A DNA stretch of 64,000 nt from Rutstroemia sp. NJR-2017a BVV2 (GCA_002946415.1 NJPS01000010.1:992001-1056000); one strand, 5' to 3'; positions 11,579 through 25,900 are shown, counted from the stretch's first letter. Program-made: numbers and translations. The notes: a model not told the origin generated them from the letters alone.

Positions 11579-14500
11579 CTAAAATGTTGCAACAGCGATA
11601 GCGATGGCTTGGCTATCAGAGTGCGAGATAGAAATGCTAATCTCCTTCACTCCTGCTTTCTTAGCAGCATCTGCAGCATCACCATGAAGCTATATATTGT
11701 TAGTGAGAATTAAATAGGGTAGGACCGTTGGTGCGACTTACGGTAACAATTGGTGCACCCTTCTCATTGTTGAGAATCTCAATCTCCTTCAGTGGTGCTC
11801 CAGCTCCCTTACCTGCAACACCGAGAGACTTGAAAACAGCCTCTTTGGCACTCCACTTCCCAGCGAACGAGGCCTGGGGATGGGGAGCTTTCTTGCAGTA
11901 CGCGAGCTCTTTTTCGGTGAAGTTCCTCTGCAAGAATGTGTCATTCTTGATGTTGATAGCAGCAATATCTTCCACGTCAACACCGACTTTGTTGTTAGCA
12001 GTAGAAGCGCCCTTTGCAAGTGACTCAACCATCTGCTTAGTGCTTTCACTCTTTTCCTTGTTGGCAGGTTTCTTAGCAAAGTTTGGAGCATATGTAAGGG
12101 TGGAGCTCTTCTTGTCGACCGAAACACGAGCGTCTGGGTTGAGGAAAACAGTGCTTTGTTGCTCATCGGTGTAGGGTGACTTATCCTTGGCAACAAACAA
12201 TGTGTTGGTGATAAGCCCATTGTGGAAGTATCGATAGGCTTTCTTCTGTCTGGCCTCGACCTTGACGCGGTATGCCGAATAAGTCTCTTCGTCAAGGGTT
12301 GCGAAAAGATATTTGGGGTGGATACCGATAGCCTGAGCACCTTTTTGGCCGAAACCGAACGAGGTCACGGAGAAAGCCTTAATACCATCGGTTTGGATGC
12401 TTCGACTTGGGTAAACGATGTAGTCGAATTTTTCCATGACTTGGTCAATATTGTCGGCATTCCTGTTTCCAGGTACCAAACCACTGTTGAGGACTTGCAA
12501 GCAACCGTTGAACATCCAAGCACCTGCGGCACCCTTTGGATGTCCTGTGAGGTACTTCTGGAAGATACCCATCACAGCATTACCCTTCTTCCGCCCAAGA
12601 TGTTCCATTTGCTGGCAAATAACCGAAGACTCGTTTTTGTCATTCGCAACAGTTGAAGTGCCGTGGAAAGATGCAACGTCCAGATCATCAATAGTAAGAC
12701 CCCATGTAGCAAGGGCACCACGAAGAGGTGCGATGGTAGAATCCCGCTTCCAGAAGTTGTTGCCAAGGCTGTTAAGAACTTCACGCTCCTGGCGTGCAGC
12801 TTCACGTTCGATGTGTCTTGCACGTTCCTGAGCATACTCGCTTTCATTGAAGTTACCACCTTGCGCCTTCATGGCGGCAACTTCCTCGTGAAGATACTCA
12901 AGCTCTGATTCTTGCCATGCCTTGATGTTCTTCTTACGAAGCTCAACCTGTCTGCGTCGGTACTTGATATCCAAGAGAGGTGACGGGAATTTGCCGGGAT
13001 TTTCACGCGCAGTGGTGAGGACACCTTGACCAGGTGCGGGCACAGATCTGCCAATCTTATCGGTTGCAGTGCTTGTCAGGCCGAGGATACCATAGATAGG
13101 CACGCCCATGTCGAGAGCTAATTTGGCGGTCATGATGACTTGGATACCGCAACCTTGCGATTCCATGAAACCATTTCTGGTTGTGGTGGTAGGACGAGAC
13201 ATCTCCTTCGGTGTGCGGCCATGAGCGAATTCATCAACAGCGTTGCTAGTGGCCTTCATATTGGCAAACTCGTAGGAGCCTTCCTCTTGGAAGTCATCGA
13301 AACCACCAACAAAGCAGACACGAGCCTTTCCTTCGACAATGGTCTCATAACCAATGTCTATCGATTCAACGGACGTCGCACAAGCTCCAACAGGGGTCTT
13401 GATCGGTCCAGTAGAAGAAATGAGCAGCATATTGACCCAGGCACTCATGGTGTTGATGAAGGATTCCTGAAGAATATCCTTTTGGAGCGGTTTGTCCAAG
13501 AAGCGGTCTTTGTACATGCCCCTCAAGGCGGTGGTACCACCAATACCTGATCCGATACAGTTACCCACTTCAGAAATGTGGACATATTTGTAGAATTCAT
13601 ATGGATCAGTGATACCAGATGCCAAGAGAGATTCAACTGTGCAGACGAGGACGAACAATGTGACAGGATCGACTTGCGAGATGATGTCGTCTGGAATACC
13701 ATACTTCTTGGCATCCCATCCCGTTGGAATTTGACCAGCAACGAGACGGTCGAAGCGGAGCGCCTTTGGAATGAGGAGAGTGGCACCCTTTCGCATGCGT
13801 ACTAAGTACTCTCCGGATTCTGGAATCTCAAAGATCTCAGCCTTATCACCGTGCTCACGTCGGAACTCTTCGGCAGTCTCCTTGGAGGTCTCAAACGGCT
13901 CCAAATCCTCCTCAATAACAACTTCTTGAAGAAGCTGTTTCTTCTCAGGGTTGTATCCGTTGAAAAGTTCGGGTTCAATGAGACGGATACCGGAATGCTC
14001 AAGAATATACTTCTCGTATTTGCTCTTGATGTCCTTGTCATCAACTGGATCACCAGTCTTGGCATCGACCCATCCTGCATATTGCTTGCCCTTCAAAGGA
14101 CCGTTGTGATTCTTGATGAGACCCATGATCCATGCCATCTCGACACATCCTTCCAAGGAAAATTGGCCATATGCTTCCATTTCCCATCGGGTACGAGAAT
14201 TACCCCATGGCCCAACTTCGGCAAAACCAGTAACGACGACAACTTTTTCAAGATCAACCATTCCCTTGAGGTTTTCGTTAAGGGGTGCGACCTCCTGTTT
14301 CCAGTCTGGCAATGGTGGGAATTCATATTTGATGTTCGCACGTGGTTCGATGGTGACCTTCTTGTACAGAGCCTCACTGTCCTCACCATTGACGATCTTG
14401 TTCTCAATCGCAGTTTCCTTGGTGACAGCCTGTCGAACTTCACTAGTCTCCATAATATCCTTTCTGAGCTTGGTCATCATATCCTTGAGGTTAGGGATGA

Positions 14501-17287
14501 ATTGCAATCCACCGTTCAAGTCTGCAAAGACCGGCTCTGACTGACATAGGTCAACAATGGAAGGAGCCATGAGACCGAGAAGGTTGAAAGCCATCTCTTG
14601 TTGGGAGAAAGTGCGAACACCATAGGCTTCAACACCCTCTGCCACAATGTTGTTGCCAGACATTAGACCAGTACCGCGAGTCCATCCAATGACGGCACCG
14701 CAAATAGTAAGGAAGTTACCCCAGCTCTCAGAATGCCATCTGTTGAAGAGAGTCTCCAGGGCCAATTTCGACTCTGAGTACAGACCATCGTTTCCGAAAG
14801 TACCGTGGTTTGGAGAGAGAGGTAGAACAACTTGAGCTGGCCTGGTCTCGAATCCTCTTTCGGCCTTCTGCGACTTGACACAACCTAATAGACGGAGAAG
14901 ATTGGTCAACATGATGCGGTGAGCAAGTTCTGACTTTGAATCAATGCTGTCGATCTCGCGGCCGTTTTCTGGAATGGCAGCAAAAGGAATGACATAGTCA
15001 AGATCCCATCCCAATCCCTTCTTTGGATCGTAAATGTAGTCAATCAATGCCTCCACATCTTGCTTACTGCCCTGGTTGAACGGAACAACAATGAGCTGGG
15101 AGCCCCGGGAGCCATAGCGAGCGTACATAGATTGATAGTACTCGGTGACTTCTCTTGAGAAACGGCTGGTAGTCACAACAACCTTGGCGCCACCACTGAT
15201 TAAACCTTGAAGGACCTCGGCACCAATGGAACCTGCTCCAGCACCAGTCATAAGAGCATTCTTTCCCTGGAAAGTGACACCATTCTTAGCAGCATGCTCT
15301 AGACCATCGAGATAAAGACCTGTGAGCTTCTTGCTGTACTCCCAACCGTGCTCATCTTTTCTCTTTAAGTGCAGGAATGGAATTGTTTCGACCTTTCCAG
15401 CTTTAGCATGACCGTTGGTTTTAACACCGTTCTTCTTAGCTGCACTAAGCTTGCCGTTCGTGCTCTCCTTCGGGATGATTTGGCCTTCATTCATTGCCAA
15501 AGAACGGATAACGTCAGCGTACAAACTCTTTATTTGAAGCTGTGATGCCTTAGAGAGCTTGTGCTGCTGCTTGATAAGTTTGTAGATACGGCTGAGATCA
15601 TTCTGCACCTTCGTTCTATTACCATACTCAGAGATCTTTCCTCCATCGGCCATTTCTCGAACGTAGTGCTCAAGCTTTCGAACGCTAGATCTTGGGATTT
15701 CGGCGTAATCAAGGTTACCACGGGCATCGATGGTTGTATGTGGTCCAGTAGGGAGAGCAACATCTTTGTATACTGGAGCAACGCCCAAGACGTCTCTGCA
15801 GTTCTCAATGAGCTGTTGTCCAAGTTCTTTTGCGAGTTTGTATGTTTCGCCTCGCTCGGTTGGGCAGTTGTCGATGTGATACTGCATGAATTCGAGGAGT
15901 GTGGGATTTGAGCGGTTCATGATGCGAATGCACTGGCTGACGATTTCTCTATCGACGGCTTGAAGTCTACCGAAAATAATATCGTAGTACATAGTTAAAG
16001 CATCTTGACGTGCCCAATTCCACGAGGAGTCATAAACTCTGGCCTTGAGCTGGTTGAAGACTGGCTCAATACCGGCAGCGTAAAAATCTCCGTGCTCCAC
16101 GTTCCACAAGTCTAGTTGAGCTTGCAGGGCTTTTTGTGATTGTTGGGCGCCGATGAAAGCCTTATCTCCTGCTCGCAGATCCATCTTCAGGTATCTTGCA
16201 AAAAGCTCTAGCTGTTGCTTGAAAAGAGCTCTTTGATCCTTGGTAAGGGCATCAATAGCAGCGGGGTCCATCATCATTCCTCCACCTGTAGCACCAGCAT
16301 CGCCACCTGCAACAGGAGCAGCAAGACTTATGCCCACGTTGGCAGCATATTTTTGGGATACATCATCAAGGAAGGCTTTTGCGTCATTCTCTGACCCAAG
16401 ACGTGCCGCCGGTTCCATGGTCAACGCAAGAAGCAGAACACCATCCTGTCGTCCAGCTCCCAGACCCCATCGAGTCTCCAAGTATTTGCGGGCTGCAGTG
16501 ATATTGAAACCACCAGGCATTTTTGAGGATATTAATCTTGCAACTAGGGATGATGATTGTTTTCCAAGTTGGCCATTGAATGTAGCTTGCATCGAAGCTC
16601 CAAGCTCGTCTAGAGGGGTGTCTTCTGGTTTTTCGGGGGTGGATCCAAATTCTTTGCCCAAGTCTCCCAATATTTCGTTTTGTAGTGTGGATTTGCCTGA
16701 ACGTGAGTGTGGTTAGTTTTTATGTTCATAGAATGCAGCACCGCGGTGGTGGAAATTTGCTTACCTCCAACGAGATCCTTGATTGCTTTGCTCAATGGGA
16801 TTTCCAGGAGTGGTTTCTTGAGCTTTTGGGCGATCAATGACCGCACAATATCTATCGCACCGACTGGAGCATCTGGAACTTGCGCTGCCGGTCCTGCGCT
16901 GGGTGGCGGAGGTGCTGCAGAAACTGGTGCAGGTGCTGAACTGGAGGATGCTGCTGGGGCAGGAGCACTATCACTTGGGCCTGCTGCGGCAGGCTCATCT
17001 TCAACGGGGTCGACATCGTAGTAGATCTCCTTGGCATCTTTGTTGTAGCATAAAATTTGACGTTGAACTGATTTTGCAGCATCGTAGGCTTCGTACTTTG
17101 AGGCAAGAGTTCGCTTGGCCATCACACCGAGGGTATCTGCGGGACCAATTTCCACAATTCTTTCAGTGGTCTTTTCGTCCAATATGACATCTTGTGTTTC
17201 GATCCATCTTACAGGCGATGCGAATTGGTATGCCAGTAACTCAACAAGGAGTGTATGGGCGAGCTCCTGCTCGACTTCGGGACGCAT
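11579..17287 (-). CDS. FAS2: Fatty acid synthase subunit alpha (3 exons)
   Basis: Exons in transcript order are 17287-16765, 16696-11742 and 11689-11579, giving 1862 aa, the usual fungal size. The chain carries part of the malonyl/palmitoyl transferase fold (1-95), an Ala/Pro linker (about 105-140), the acyl carrier protein with the pantetheinylated Ser177 in VGGKS, a ketoreductase (about 480-750), a ketosynthase with nucleophile Cys1280 in GACATS, and a C-terminal phosphopantetheine transferase with GVDVED and [12 protein letters not shown]. With FAS1 it forms the cytosolic alpha6-beta6 synthase that makes palmitate and stearate from acetyl- and malonyl-CoA. The first intron falls two codons before Ser177. 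The last exon supplies 36 residues (HGDAA to [11 protein letters not shown]) that an unspliced reading would lose. It is divergent from FAS1 across 2.3 kb. Confidence 0.98.
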
Positions 17288-19580
17288 GGTGAAGGAGTTT
17301 TGCGTATGAGTTTTGGAGAAGTATTAAATGGTATTCGAAGGGGGTATCATAGAAAAAGTGTCGAGGTTATTTTAAATCCGCCAAACTGTCAAAAAATTTG
17401 ATTCAAGACAGCTCTTGCCTTTCGTAGCGAGGAGACGCTATCTCGAGAATGGCTCTAAAGATGCAGCGAATCTCTAAAGTTCTAGAAATACAGCGATTTT
17501 AGAGAATCTTCCTTCGTTTGCACAGTGGCACGCAGCGAAGAAAAGAAGAAGAAGAAGTGGTGTCTACTTTGAGGAATCTAATTTGAAGAATCAAAGTGAA
17601 TTCTAGAATGGCAGATGGGAGGAGGGAGGGGAAATGTGCGTGTGTGCGGGAGGGAGGGAGAGAGGAATGAAGAGTGGAAGAGGAGACACTTTCAATTCCG
17701 GATGCTGATGCGGAGTAAAAGAGACAAAATAGCTACTGCACAGAATACTTCGCAAGTCAATGTTAAGAGGAAGCTTTGCAACAGCAGTCCCTTAGGTTTA
17801 CACTAGAATGACAAGGTGAGTCTCAATGGTTGACAATTTTTTGGTGCTCCTCACACGCTCCCAACAGACGGGGAGAAGAGTGGAGCTAGAGGAGAATTTG
17901 GCCTAGTGGGTTGGGTACCCTTGCACTTCAATGCTTTCATTCGAAAGCCCACTTCCCACGATTTGAAAAGACGGGAAGGCTGTCGTACTCAACGGCCTTG
18001 AACTTTTGACCTTTTGAACTTTTGACCTTTTGCACTTTTGGACCGCCATCTCCCACAGTGACGGGAGAGTAGCTTTGTATGGCCGCTCTCACCATATCCA
18101 TCTAACGTTTAGTATTTACTTGTACATGGCATGGACTAAGTCGTCGGAAGGATTTGTCGCCTTTCTCGCCTCTCACGGCACCCGCCAGAACCCCTTGATT
18201 CTTGTGCATAAACCGGGGTTGCTTACTTAGTTCTAGGGGCGATCCGGCTTACCACACCCACCAGTGCTGTGCTTGCAGTGGCACTCGCACAAGGAAAGAC
18301 CCTCAGCCCTTCCAAGACATTCTTATGAAGATATCTTACGCTCACGCTCACGGCTAGGCTAGCTGCTGAGTAGAAGAGTGGAAGATAACAGATACTGTAT
18401 GTGCGATAGAGCAAGTACCCCTCCATAGTTGCGTGGTTACCTTTGCACGGAAGGCTGGACAGTTGGAATGTTACTTTAGTAGATTCAATATCCTTACCCT
18501 TACATGCCTCACTCAACAAATGGCGTATTGGTATTTGCTTCCTCGTTGATTACTATCTCCCTCGAGAGAATGAACCGATTTCTATTCCCTTTTACCGAGC
18601 AACGTGTGGTGCCACGAAGGTCTCAGGGGAAAGAGGTAAAGAGGGTCCAAGGGAAAATTTTACTAACGGACGACAGACGACGGACAACTAGAGGGGACTA
18701 GAAGTTGTTAAACCTGTCTGTCCGGGCTGCACCGTCTTGATACTTCGTAGAGACCAAACGTCGCCGCAGTACTGCAAACGATCAAACAAACATGGTGCCA
18801 GACAAATAGAGTCGGAATTTTGCACTCGTAAGATTACCTCTCAACTCGAACTTATATCTGTTGCCTCTATTTACTGTGGTGGCCAAGGCTTGTGTGCATT
18901 TTTTTTTGCTGGTACTTTCAACCCCCCTCCACAATGCATAAACCCCTCCCACGGTGCCCACCATCCCTCCATCCCTCCGTCTCAATCGAGCCCCCCAACA
19001 AATCACTAACCGAATCAAGCATAATTGCCCTGTACGGTGAATGAATTTTTGGCGATACGTTGAGGAAAGAGCTTCGAATTTCGAAAGCTTCCATTTAGTA
19101 CAAACCACCATAAACCACCAGCCAGTAACCATTGGACTGCTCTCTCAGTTCACAACTCACAATATAATCCAAAAGGAAGGGCTGGTCAAATCAACGGCAG
19201 ACTTCCTCTTCTGCTGCAGAAATTCCTCACGAGTTCTGTTCTTCCGTTCTTCTGTTCATACCAAACACCAATCTTCAATTTTAATAAGTTCACTCTCTAC
19301 CTTTCTGCATTCTGGTGGAGCGAACGGAATCCTTGTTAAAATACCTAAAAGACCCCTTCTTCCATCTGTAACTTTTACAACAAAAGCGCCACTCCTGCTC
19401 TTCATTGAGTTCCTGGAGTTTTGAGCATATGTTAGTATCTCCAACTTGCAGCCAGTGGAGGATATGAGACCATCTGAGGACATAAGACCAGCTTTGAAGA
19501 GGACTTTTTAACTAACTCGTTGTCCACGTAAACAGAGAGACAAATTCCATTACTTCCCGCACATTCTACAACCACCCACA
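17288..19580. promoter_or_regulatory. Shared FAS2/FAS1 bidirectional promoter region
   Basis: This 2293 bp region separates the two start codons and must carry both promoters. No gene is supported. It includes a purine-rich stretch upstream of FAS2 (about 17540-17700) and an imperfect 10 bp repeat of the CTTTTGAC type at about 18000-18042. A pyrimidine- and A-rich leader lies just before FAS1. I saw no clear copy of a known fatty-acid control element, but this was only a visual scan. Confidence 0.7.
18000..18042. repeat. Imperfect CTTTTGAA/C tandem repeat
   Basis: About four near-identical units of roughly 10 bp built on CTTTTGAA, CTTTTGAC and CTTTTGCA lie in the middle of the FAS intergenic region. 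This may be a simple repeat or a cluster of factor sites. Confidence 0.6.
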
Positions 19581-22500
19581 ATGTACGGCACCACTACTGG
19601 GCCTCAAACGGGCGTCTCGACACCACGATCCTCATCATCTCTCCGCCCACTGGTTCTTTCGCACGGCTCGTTAGAACACTCCTTTTTGATACCCACAAAC
19701 CTCCATTTCCAAGCCTCACAAATCAAAGACCGCTTTCTTGCATCACTTCCTGAGCCTACAGACGAACTTGCACAAGATGATGAGCCGTCTTCAGTTGCTG
19801 AGCTCGTTGCTAGATACCTAGGATTTGTGGCACAGGATGTCGATGAGGGGGAAGACGATGCACAAGGTTCTTATGAGGAAGTCTTGAAACTGGTTTTGAA
19901 CGAATTTGAACGTGGCTTCTTAAGGGGAAATGAAGTTCACGCTTTGGTTGCTACCTTACCCGGAATCGACGCAAAAAAGCTCAAGGTAGCTGAGTGCTAC
20001 TATGCAGCACGAAGAGCCAGCAATAGACCAATTCGACCTCACGAATCTGCACTGTTCCGAGCAGCTAGCGACGGCGAGGCCAAAATATACAATGTCTTCG
20101 GTGGACAAGGAAATATTGAAGAATACTTCGATGAACTCCGTGAATTGCACAGGACATACTCGGTCTTTGTCGAGGATTTAATCACTGATTCTGCAGAGCT
20201 TTTGCAGAACCTTTCACGAGATCCCAGAGCCGAGAAACTGTATTCCAAGGGATTAGATATTATGGCTTGGTTACACGACCCCGAATCTACTCCAGACATC
20301 GACTATCTGGTGTCTGCACCGGTCAGTTTCCCGTTGATTGGTTTAGTACAGCTTTGCCACTACGCTGTGACATGCAGGGTTTTGGGTCTCACTCCTGGAC
20401 AATTCAGAGAGAGAATCAGTGGAACGACTGGTCACTCCCAAGGTGTTGTAATGGCGGCTGCTACAGCTGCTGCAGATTCCTGGGAATCATTCGAAAAGGT
20501 TGCGGTCTCAGCACTTACAGTACTGTTCTGGATTGGTTCTCGAAGTCAGCAAACATATCCACGAACCTCTCTGGCACCAAATATTCTACAAGATTCCGTG
20601 GACAATGGTGAAGGGATACCGACTCCCATGTTGAGCATTCGTGATTTGTCGCAGGCTCAAGTCCAGGAGCACATCAACGAAACGAACAAGTACCTTCCGG
20701 AAGACAGACATATCGCCATATCTCTCATCAACAGCGCGCGAAACTTGGTTGTTGCTGGTCCGCCAATTTCTCTGTATGGTTTGAACCTTCAACTGCGCAA
20801 AGTCAAGGCACCAACAGGCCTTGATCAAACCCGAATTCCCTTCACTGAGCGGAAAGTTAGATTTGTTAACAGATTCTTGCCAATCACATCTCCATTCCAC
20901 AGCAAGTATCTTACCGAAGCTACAGCTCACATTGACGAGGATTTGAAGGCCGTCAGCATCGATAGCAAGTCAATGGCCATCCCAGTGTTTGATACCAACA
21001 CTGGCAAGGACATCCGAGAGGATGTTCAAGGAAACATCGTGCCCACACTTGTGCGCTTAATCACTCACGACCCAGTTCACTGGGAAAAGGCGACTGTCTT
21101 CCCCGGCGCAACTCATATCCTTGATTTTGGTCCTGGTGGCGTTTCTGGACTTGGTGTCTTGACTAGCCGCAACAAAGATGGAACTGGTGTGCGTGTCATT
21201 CTGGCTGGTACTGTCAGCGGTACCGTCCCAGAAGTTGGCTATAAGCCTGAGCTTTTTGATCGTGATGAAGAGCATGCGGTCAGATATGCTGTGGACTGGG
21301 TCAAAGAGCACGGTCCCAAATTGATCAAGACTTCGGCAGGCCAAACCTTTGTCGACACAAAGATGAGTCGACTTTTGGGTGTTCCCCCAGTCATGGTTGC
21401 TGGTATGACTCCTTGTACAGTCCCATGGGATTTCGTGGCCGCGACCATGAATGCAGGCTACCAGATTGAATTGGCTGGAGGCGGTTACTACAATGCCAAG
21501 ACAATGACCGAGGCTCTGAAAAAGATCGAGGAGGCCATTCCCGCTGGACGTGGTATTACTGTCAACCTCATCTACGTTAATCCACGTGCGATGCAATGGC
21601 AGATCCCGCTCCTTGGTCAATTGCGCGCTGAGGGTGTGCCCATCGAAGGTCTTACAATTGGTGCTGGTGTGCCATCGATCGAGGTTGCACAAGAATATAT
21701 TGAGACTCTCGGATTGAAACACATCGCTTTCAAGCCAGGATCCATGGAAGCCATCCAAGCAGTCATCAACATCGCCAAGGCAAACCCCACGTTCCCAGTC
21801 ATTCTCCAATGGACAGGAGGCCGTGGAGGTGGACATCACTCTTTCGAAGATTTCCACCAACCGATCCTTCAAATGTACTCGCGAATTCGACGACAAGAGA
21901 ATGTCATCTTGGTCGCAGGTAGTGGCTTCGGTGGCGCTGAAGATACGTACCCTTACCTTACTGGAAGCTGGTCGAAAGCCTATGGCTACCCACCAATGCC
22001 ATTTGATGGATGCTTGTTCGGTAGTCGCATGATGACAGCTAAGGAAGCGCATACCAGTAAGAACGCGAAAAAGGCCATTACTGAGGCTGAAGGTCTTGAT
22101 GACAGCCAGTGGGAGAAGACTTACAAAGGACCTGCTGGTGGCGTTATTACTGTGCGATCCGAAATGGGCGAGCCAATTCACAAGCTAGCCACTCGTGGTG
22201 TCAAGTTCTGGGCTGAGATGGATGCCAAAATTTTCAGCCTGCCTAAGGAGAAGCGTGTTCCTGAGTTGAAGAAGAACCGCGATTATATCATCAAGAAGTT
22301 GAACGACGACTTCCAGAAGGTGTGGTTCGGACGAAACAAAGCTGGTGAAGCCGTGGATCTCGAAGACATGACATATGGTGAAGTTGTCCGTCGAATGGTT
22401 GACTTGATGTTTGTGAAGCACGAGTCTCGTTGGATCGACAAGTCTTACATCAAGCTTACTGGAGACTTTATTCGTCGTGTTGAAGAGCGCTTCACGACTG

Positions 22501-25500
22501 TCCCAGGCAGGCCATCTCTACTTCAAAGCTATTCTGAACTCGAAGATCCATATCCAACTGTAGACAGAATTTTGGCCGCCTACCCAGAATCCGAGACACA
22601 ACTCATCAATGCACAAGATGTACAGCACTTCCTAATGCTCTGTCAGCGCAGGGGTCAAAAACCAACTACCTTCGTGCCATCACTGGACGAGAACTTCGAA
22701 TTCTTCTTCAAGAAAGATTCTCTGTGGCAATCGGAGGATCTGGAAGCTGTGATTGGTCAAGACGTAGGCAGAACTTGTATCTTACAAGGTCCCACTGCTG
22801 TAAAGTACTCAAATATCGTTGATGAGCCCATCAAAGAGATTCTCGATGGGATACACAATGCTCACATCAAGGGATTGACTCAAGACTTGTATGCTGGAAA
22901 CGAATCCTCCATCCCAGTCATCGAATACTTCGGTGGCAAGCTTATCGAAACTCCAGAGGAAGTTGATGTAGAAGGCTTGACAGTCTCTCAGGACACTGAC
23001 AAGACCACTTACCGTCTATCATATTCTCCTGGCACAGTGCTTCCATCCCTTGAGTCATGGCTATCTTTGCTCGCAGGTAGCAAGCGATCATGGAGACATG
23101 CTCTCTTCACCTCGGAAGTGTTCGTTCAGGGACAAAAATTCCAGACCAACCCAATGAAGCGCATCTTTGCCCCTGTCAAAGGACTCTTTGTTGAGATCAC
23201 CCATCCGAACGATCCTTCAAAGACGGTCATCACCGTTAAGGAGCAGCCAAGGCCAAACCATTACGTGCAGGTCATTGATGTCAAAGTTGTCGGCGAGAAC
23301 GAGATCTTGGTCAACATGATCAAGGACACAACTGCGATGGGCAAGCCAGTATCTCTACCATTGAGATTTACATACCACCCTGAAGCTGGTTACGCTCCTA
23401 TTCGGGAGGTTATGAGTGATAGAAATGATCGTATCAAGGAATTCTACTGGCGCGCCTGGTTTGGTAGCGAGGCTCTTGATCTCGATGCCTCAGTTACCGG
23501 CACCTTTGACGGTGGCAAGGCAACCATTACTAGCGAGGATATCAATGATTTCGTGCACGCTGTTGGAAACACGGGAGAGGCATTCGTTGATCGACCTGGT
23601 AAGGAGGTCTTTGCCCCTATGGACTTTGCCATTGTTGTTGGCTGGAAGGCTATTACCAAGCCGATTTTCCCAAGGACCATTGACGGTGATCTACTTAAAC
23701 TTGTCCATCTGTCCAACGGCTTCCGTATGATTCCTGGAGCGGATCCACTAAAGAAGGGAGACGTTGTCGAGACCACCGCTCAAGTCAATGCAGTTCTGAA
23801 CCAAGATTCCGGCAAGATGGTTGAGGTCTGCGGCACCATCACTAGGGAAGGTCGCCCCGTCATGGAGGTCACTTCACAATTCTTGTACCGTGGTACTTAC
23901 ACCGACTTCGAAAATACCTTCCAGCGTAAGACAGAGACGCCTATGCAGATCCACCTCGCTACCAGCAAAGATGTTGCCGTACTAAGATCCAAGGAATGGT
24001 TCAACTTGGATGAGGCTGATATCGAACTTCTTGGTCAAACCTTGACATTCCGTCTGCAAAGTTTCGTCCGCTTCAAGAACAAGACAGTCTTCTCAAGTGT
24101 TGAGACAAGAGGTCAAGTCTTGTTGGAATTGCCAACCAAAGAGATCATTCAAGTTGCTAGCGTTGAGTATGAAGCCGGTGTCTCTCACGGTAACCCTGTG
24201 ATCGACTATCTTGAGCGACATGGTTCCTCAATCGAACAACCGGTAAACTTTGAGAATGCCATCCCTCTCAATGGCAAGACCCCACTTTCTCTTCGAGCCC
24301 CAGCGTCAAATGAGACATATGCTCGCGTGTCCGGTGACTACAACCCAATTCACGTATCTCGTGTGTTCTCCAGCTATGCCAACTTACCAGGTACTATCAC
24401 CCATGGCATGTACTCGAGCGCGGCTGTTCGAAGCTTAGTCGAGACCTGGGCCGCGGAGAATCACATTGGCCGTGTCCGAAGTTTCCACGCATCTCTTACC
24501 GGTATGGTTCTTCCCAACGACGATCTGGAAGTTAGATTGCAACACGTCGGTATGGTTGCCGGTCGAAAGATCATCAAAGTTGAGGCCAGCAACAAAGAGA
24601 CGGAAGACAAGGTATTGCTTGGTGAGGCTGAAGTCGAACAACCAGTATCGGCATATGTCTTCACTGGTCAAGGTTCTCAAGAGCAAGGTATGGGTATGGA
24701 GCTATACGCTAGTAGCCCTGTCGCGAAGGAGGTCTGGGATCGTGCCGACAAACATTTCATGGACAACTATGGTAAGTCCTCTCAAGTACTCTGATTTAAG
24801 ATTGTTACTAACAGCGACTAGGATTTGCAATTACCAACATCGTGAAGAATAACCCTAAGGAGCTCACTATTCACTTTGGTGGACCTCGAGGTAAAGCTAT
24901 CCGCCAAAACTACATGTCCATGACGTTCGAGACTGTGGGTGCGGACGGTTCTATTAAATCAGAGAAGATGTTCAAGGAAGTTGACGAAAACACCACATCA
25001 TACACCTACCGATCACCGACAGGTCTCCTTTCGGCTACTCAATTCACACAACCTGCCTTGACACTCATGGAAAAGGCAAGCTTCGAGGATATGCGCTCCA
25101 AGGGTCTCGTACAACGCGACAGCAGTTTTGCTGGTCACTCTCTCGGAGAATATTCCGCCCTTGCCGCTCTTGCAGAGGTTATGCCAATTGAAAGTTTGGT
25201 GTCTGTCGTCTTCTACAGAGGTCTGACCATGCAAGTAGCAGTTGAGCGTGATGCTGCGGGACGATCCAACTACTCCATGTGTGCCGTCAACCCCAGCAGA
25301 ATCTCTAAGACCTTCAACGAGCAAGCCCTCCAATATGTCGTTGAGAACATCGCCGAGGAAACCAACTGGCTCTTGGAAATTGTCAACTATAACATCGCCA
25401 ACATGCAATATGTCTGTGCTGGTGATCTTCGTGCTCTTGACACACTCACTGGTGTCACCAACTACCTCAAAGCTCAAAAGATTGATATCCAGCAGTTGAT

Positions 25501-25900
25501 GCAAACCTTGTCTCTTGAAGATGTCAAGGCGCATCTTGTTGAGATTATCCGGGAATGTGCCAAGCAAACCGAAGCCAAGCCTAAACCCCTCGACCTACAA
25601 AGAGGCTTCGCTACCATTCCTCTTAAGGGTATTGATGTGCCCTTCCACTCTACCTTCTTGCGATCAGGTGTCAAACCTTTCCGCAGTTTCTTACTCAAGA
25701 AGATCAACAAGACAACTATCGATCCGAGCAAGCTGATTGGAAAATACATTCCCAACGTTACTGCGAGACCATTCGAATTGACTAAAGAGTATTTCGAGGA
25801 TGTTTACCGTCTTACGAACTCGCCGAAGATTGGTAACGTGCTTGCCAATTGGGATAAGTACGAGGAACCGGTCCAAAACGGTGTCAATGGCACTCACTAG
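19581..25900 (+). CDS. FAS1: Fatty acid synthase subunit beta (2 exons)
   Basis: Exons are 19581-24771 and 24822-25900, giving 2089 aa, the usual size in filamentous ascomycetes. Domains in order: acetyltransferase with Ser286 in GHSQG; the FMN-dependent enoyl reductase (about 600-850) with [11 protein letters not shown] and ELAGGGYY; a hot-dog dehydratase region with DYNPIH (1586-1591) and [10 protein letters not shown]; and the malonyl/palmitoyl transferase with Ser1837 in [11 protein letters not shown]. The 50 nt intron lies between the dehydratase and the transferase, and splits a Gly codon. Without splicing the transferase would be lost. The product is the partner of FAS2 in the cytosolic synthase. 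The start was taken at the first ATG after an in-frame-poor leader. Confidence in identity is very high. Confidence 0.98.

Noticed and set aside
12222..14544. Several 90-230 codon open frames overlapping FAS2
   Set aside because: They are shadows of the long ketosynthase and ketoreductase coding exon in other frames and strands.
17288..19580. Possible gene between FAS2 and FAS1
   Set aside because: The open frames are short, low-complexity and mutually overlapping; none has a recognisable product.
21057..22181. 374-codon open frame on the minus strand inside FAS1
   Set aside because: It is fully antisense to the enoyl reductase region. The composition mirrors FAS1 codon bias, and it shows no domain.
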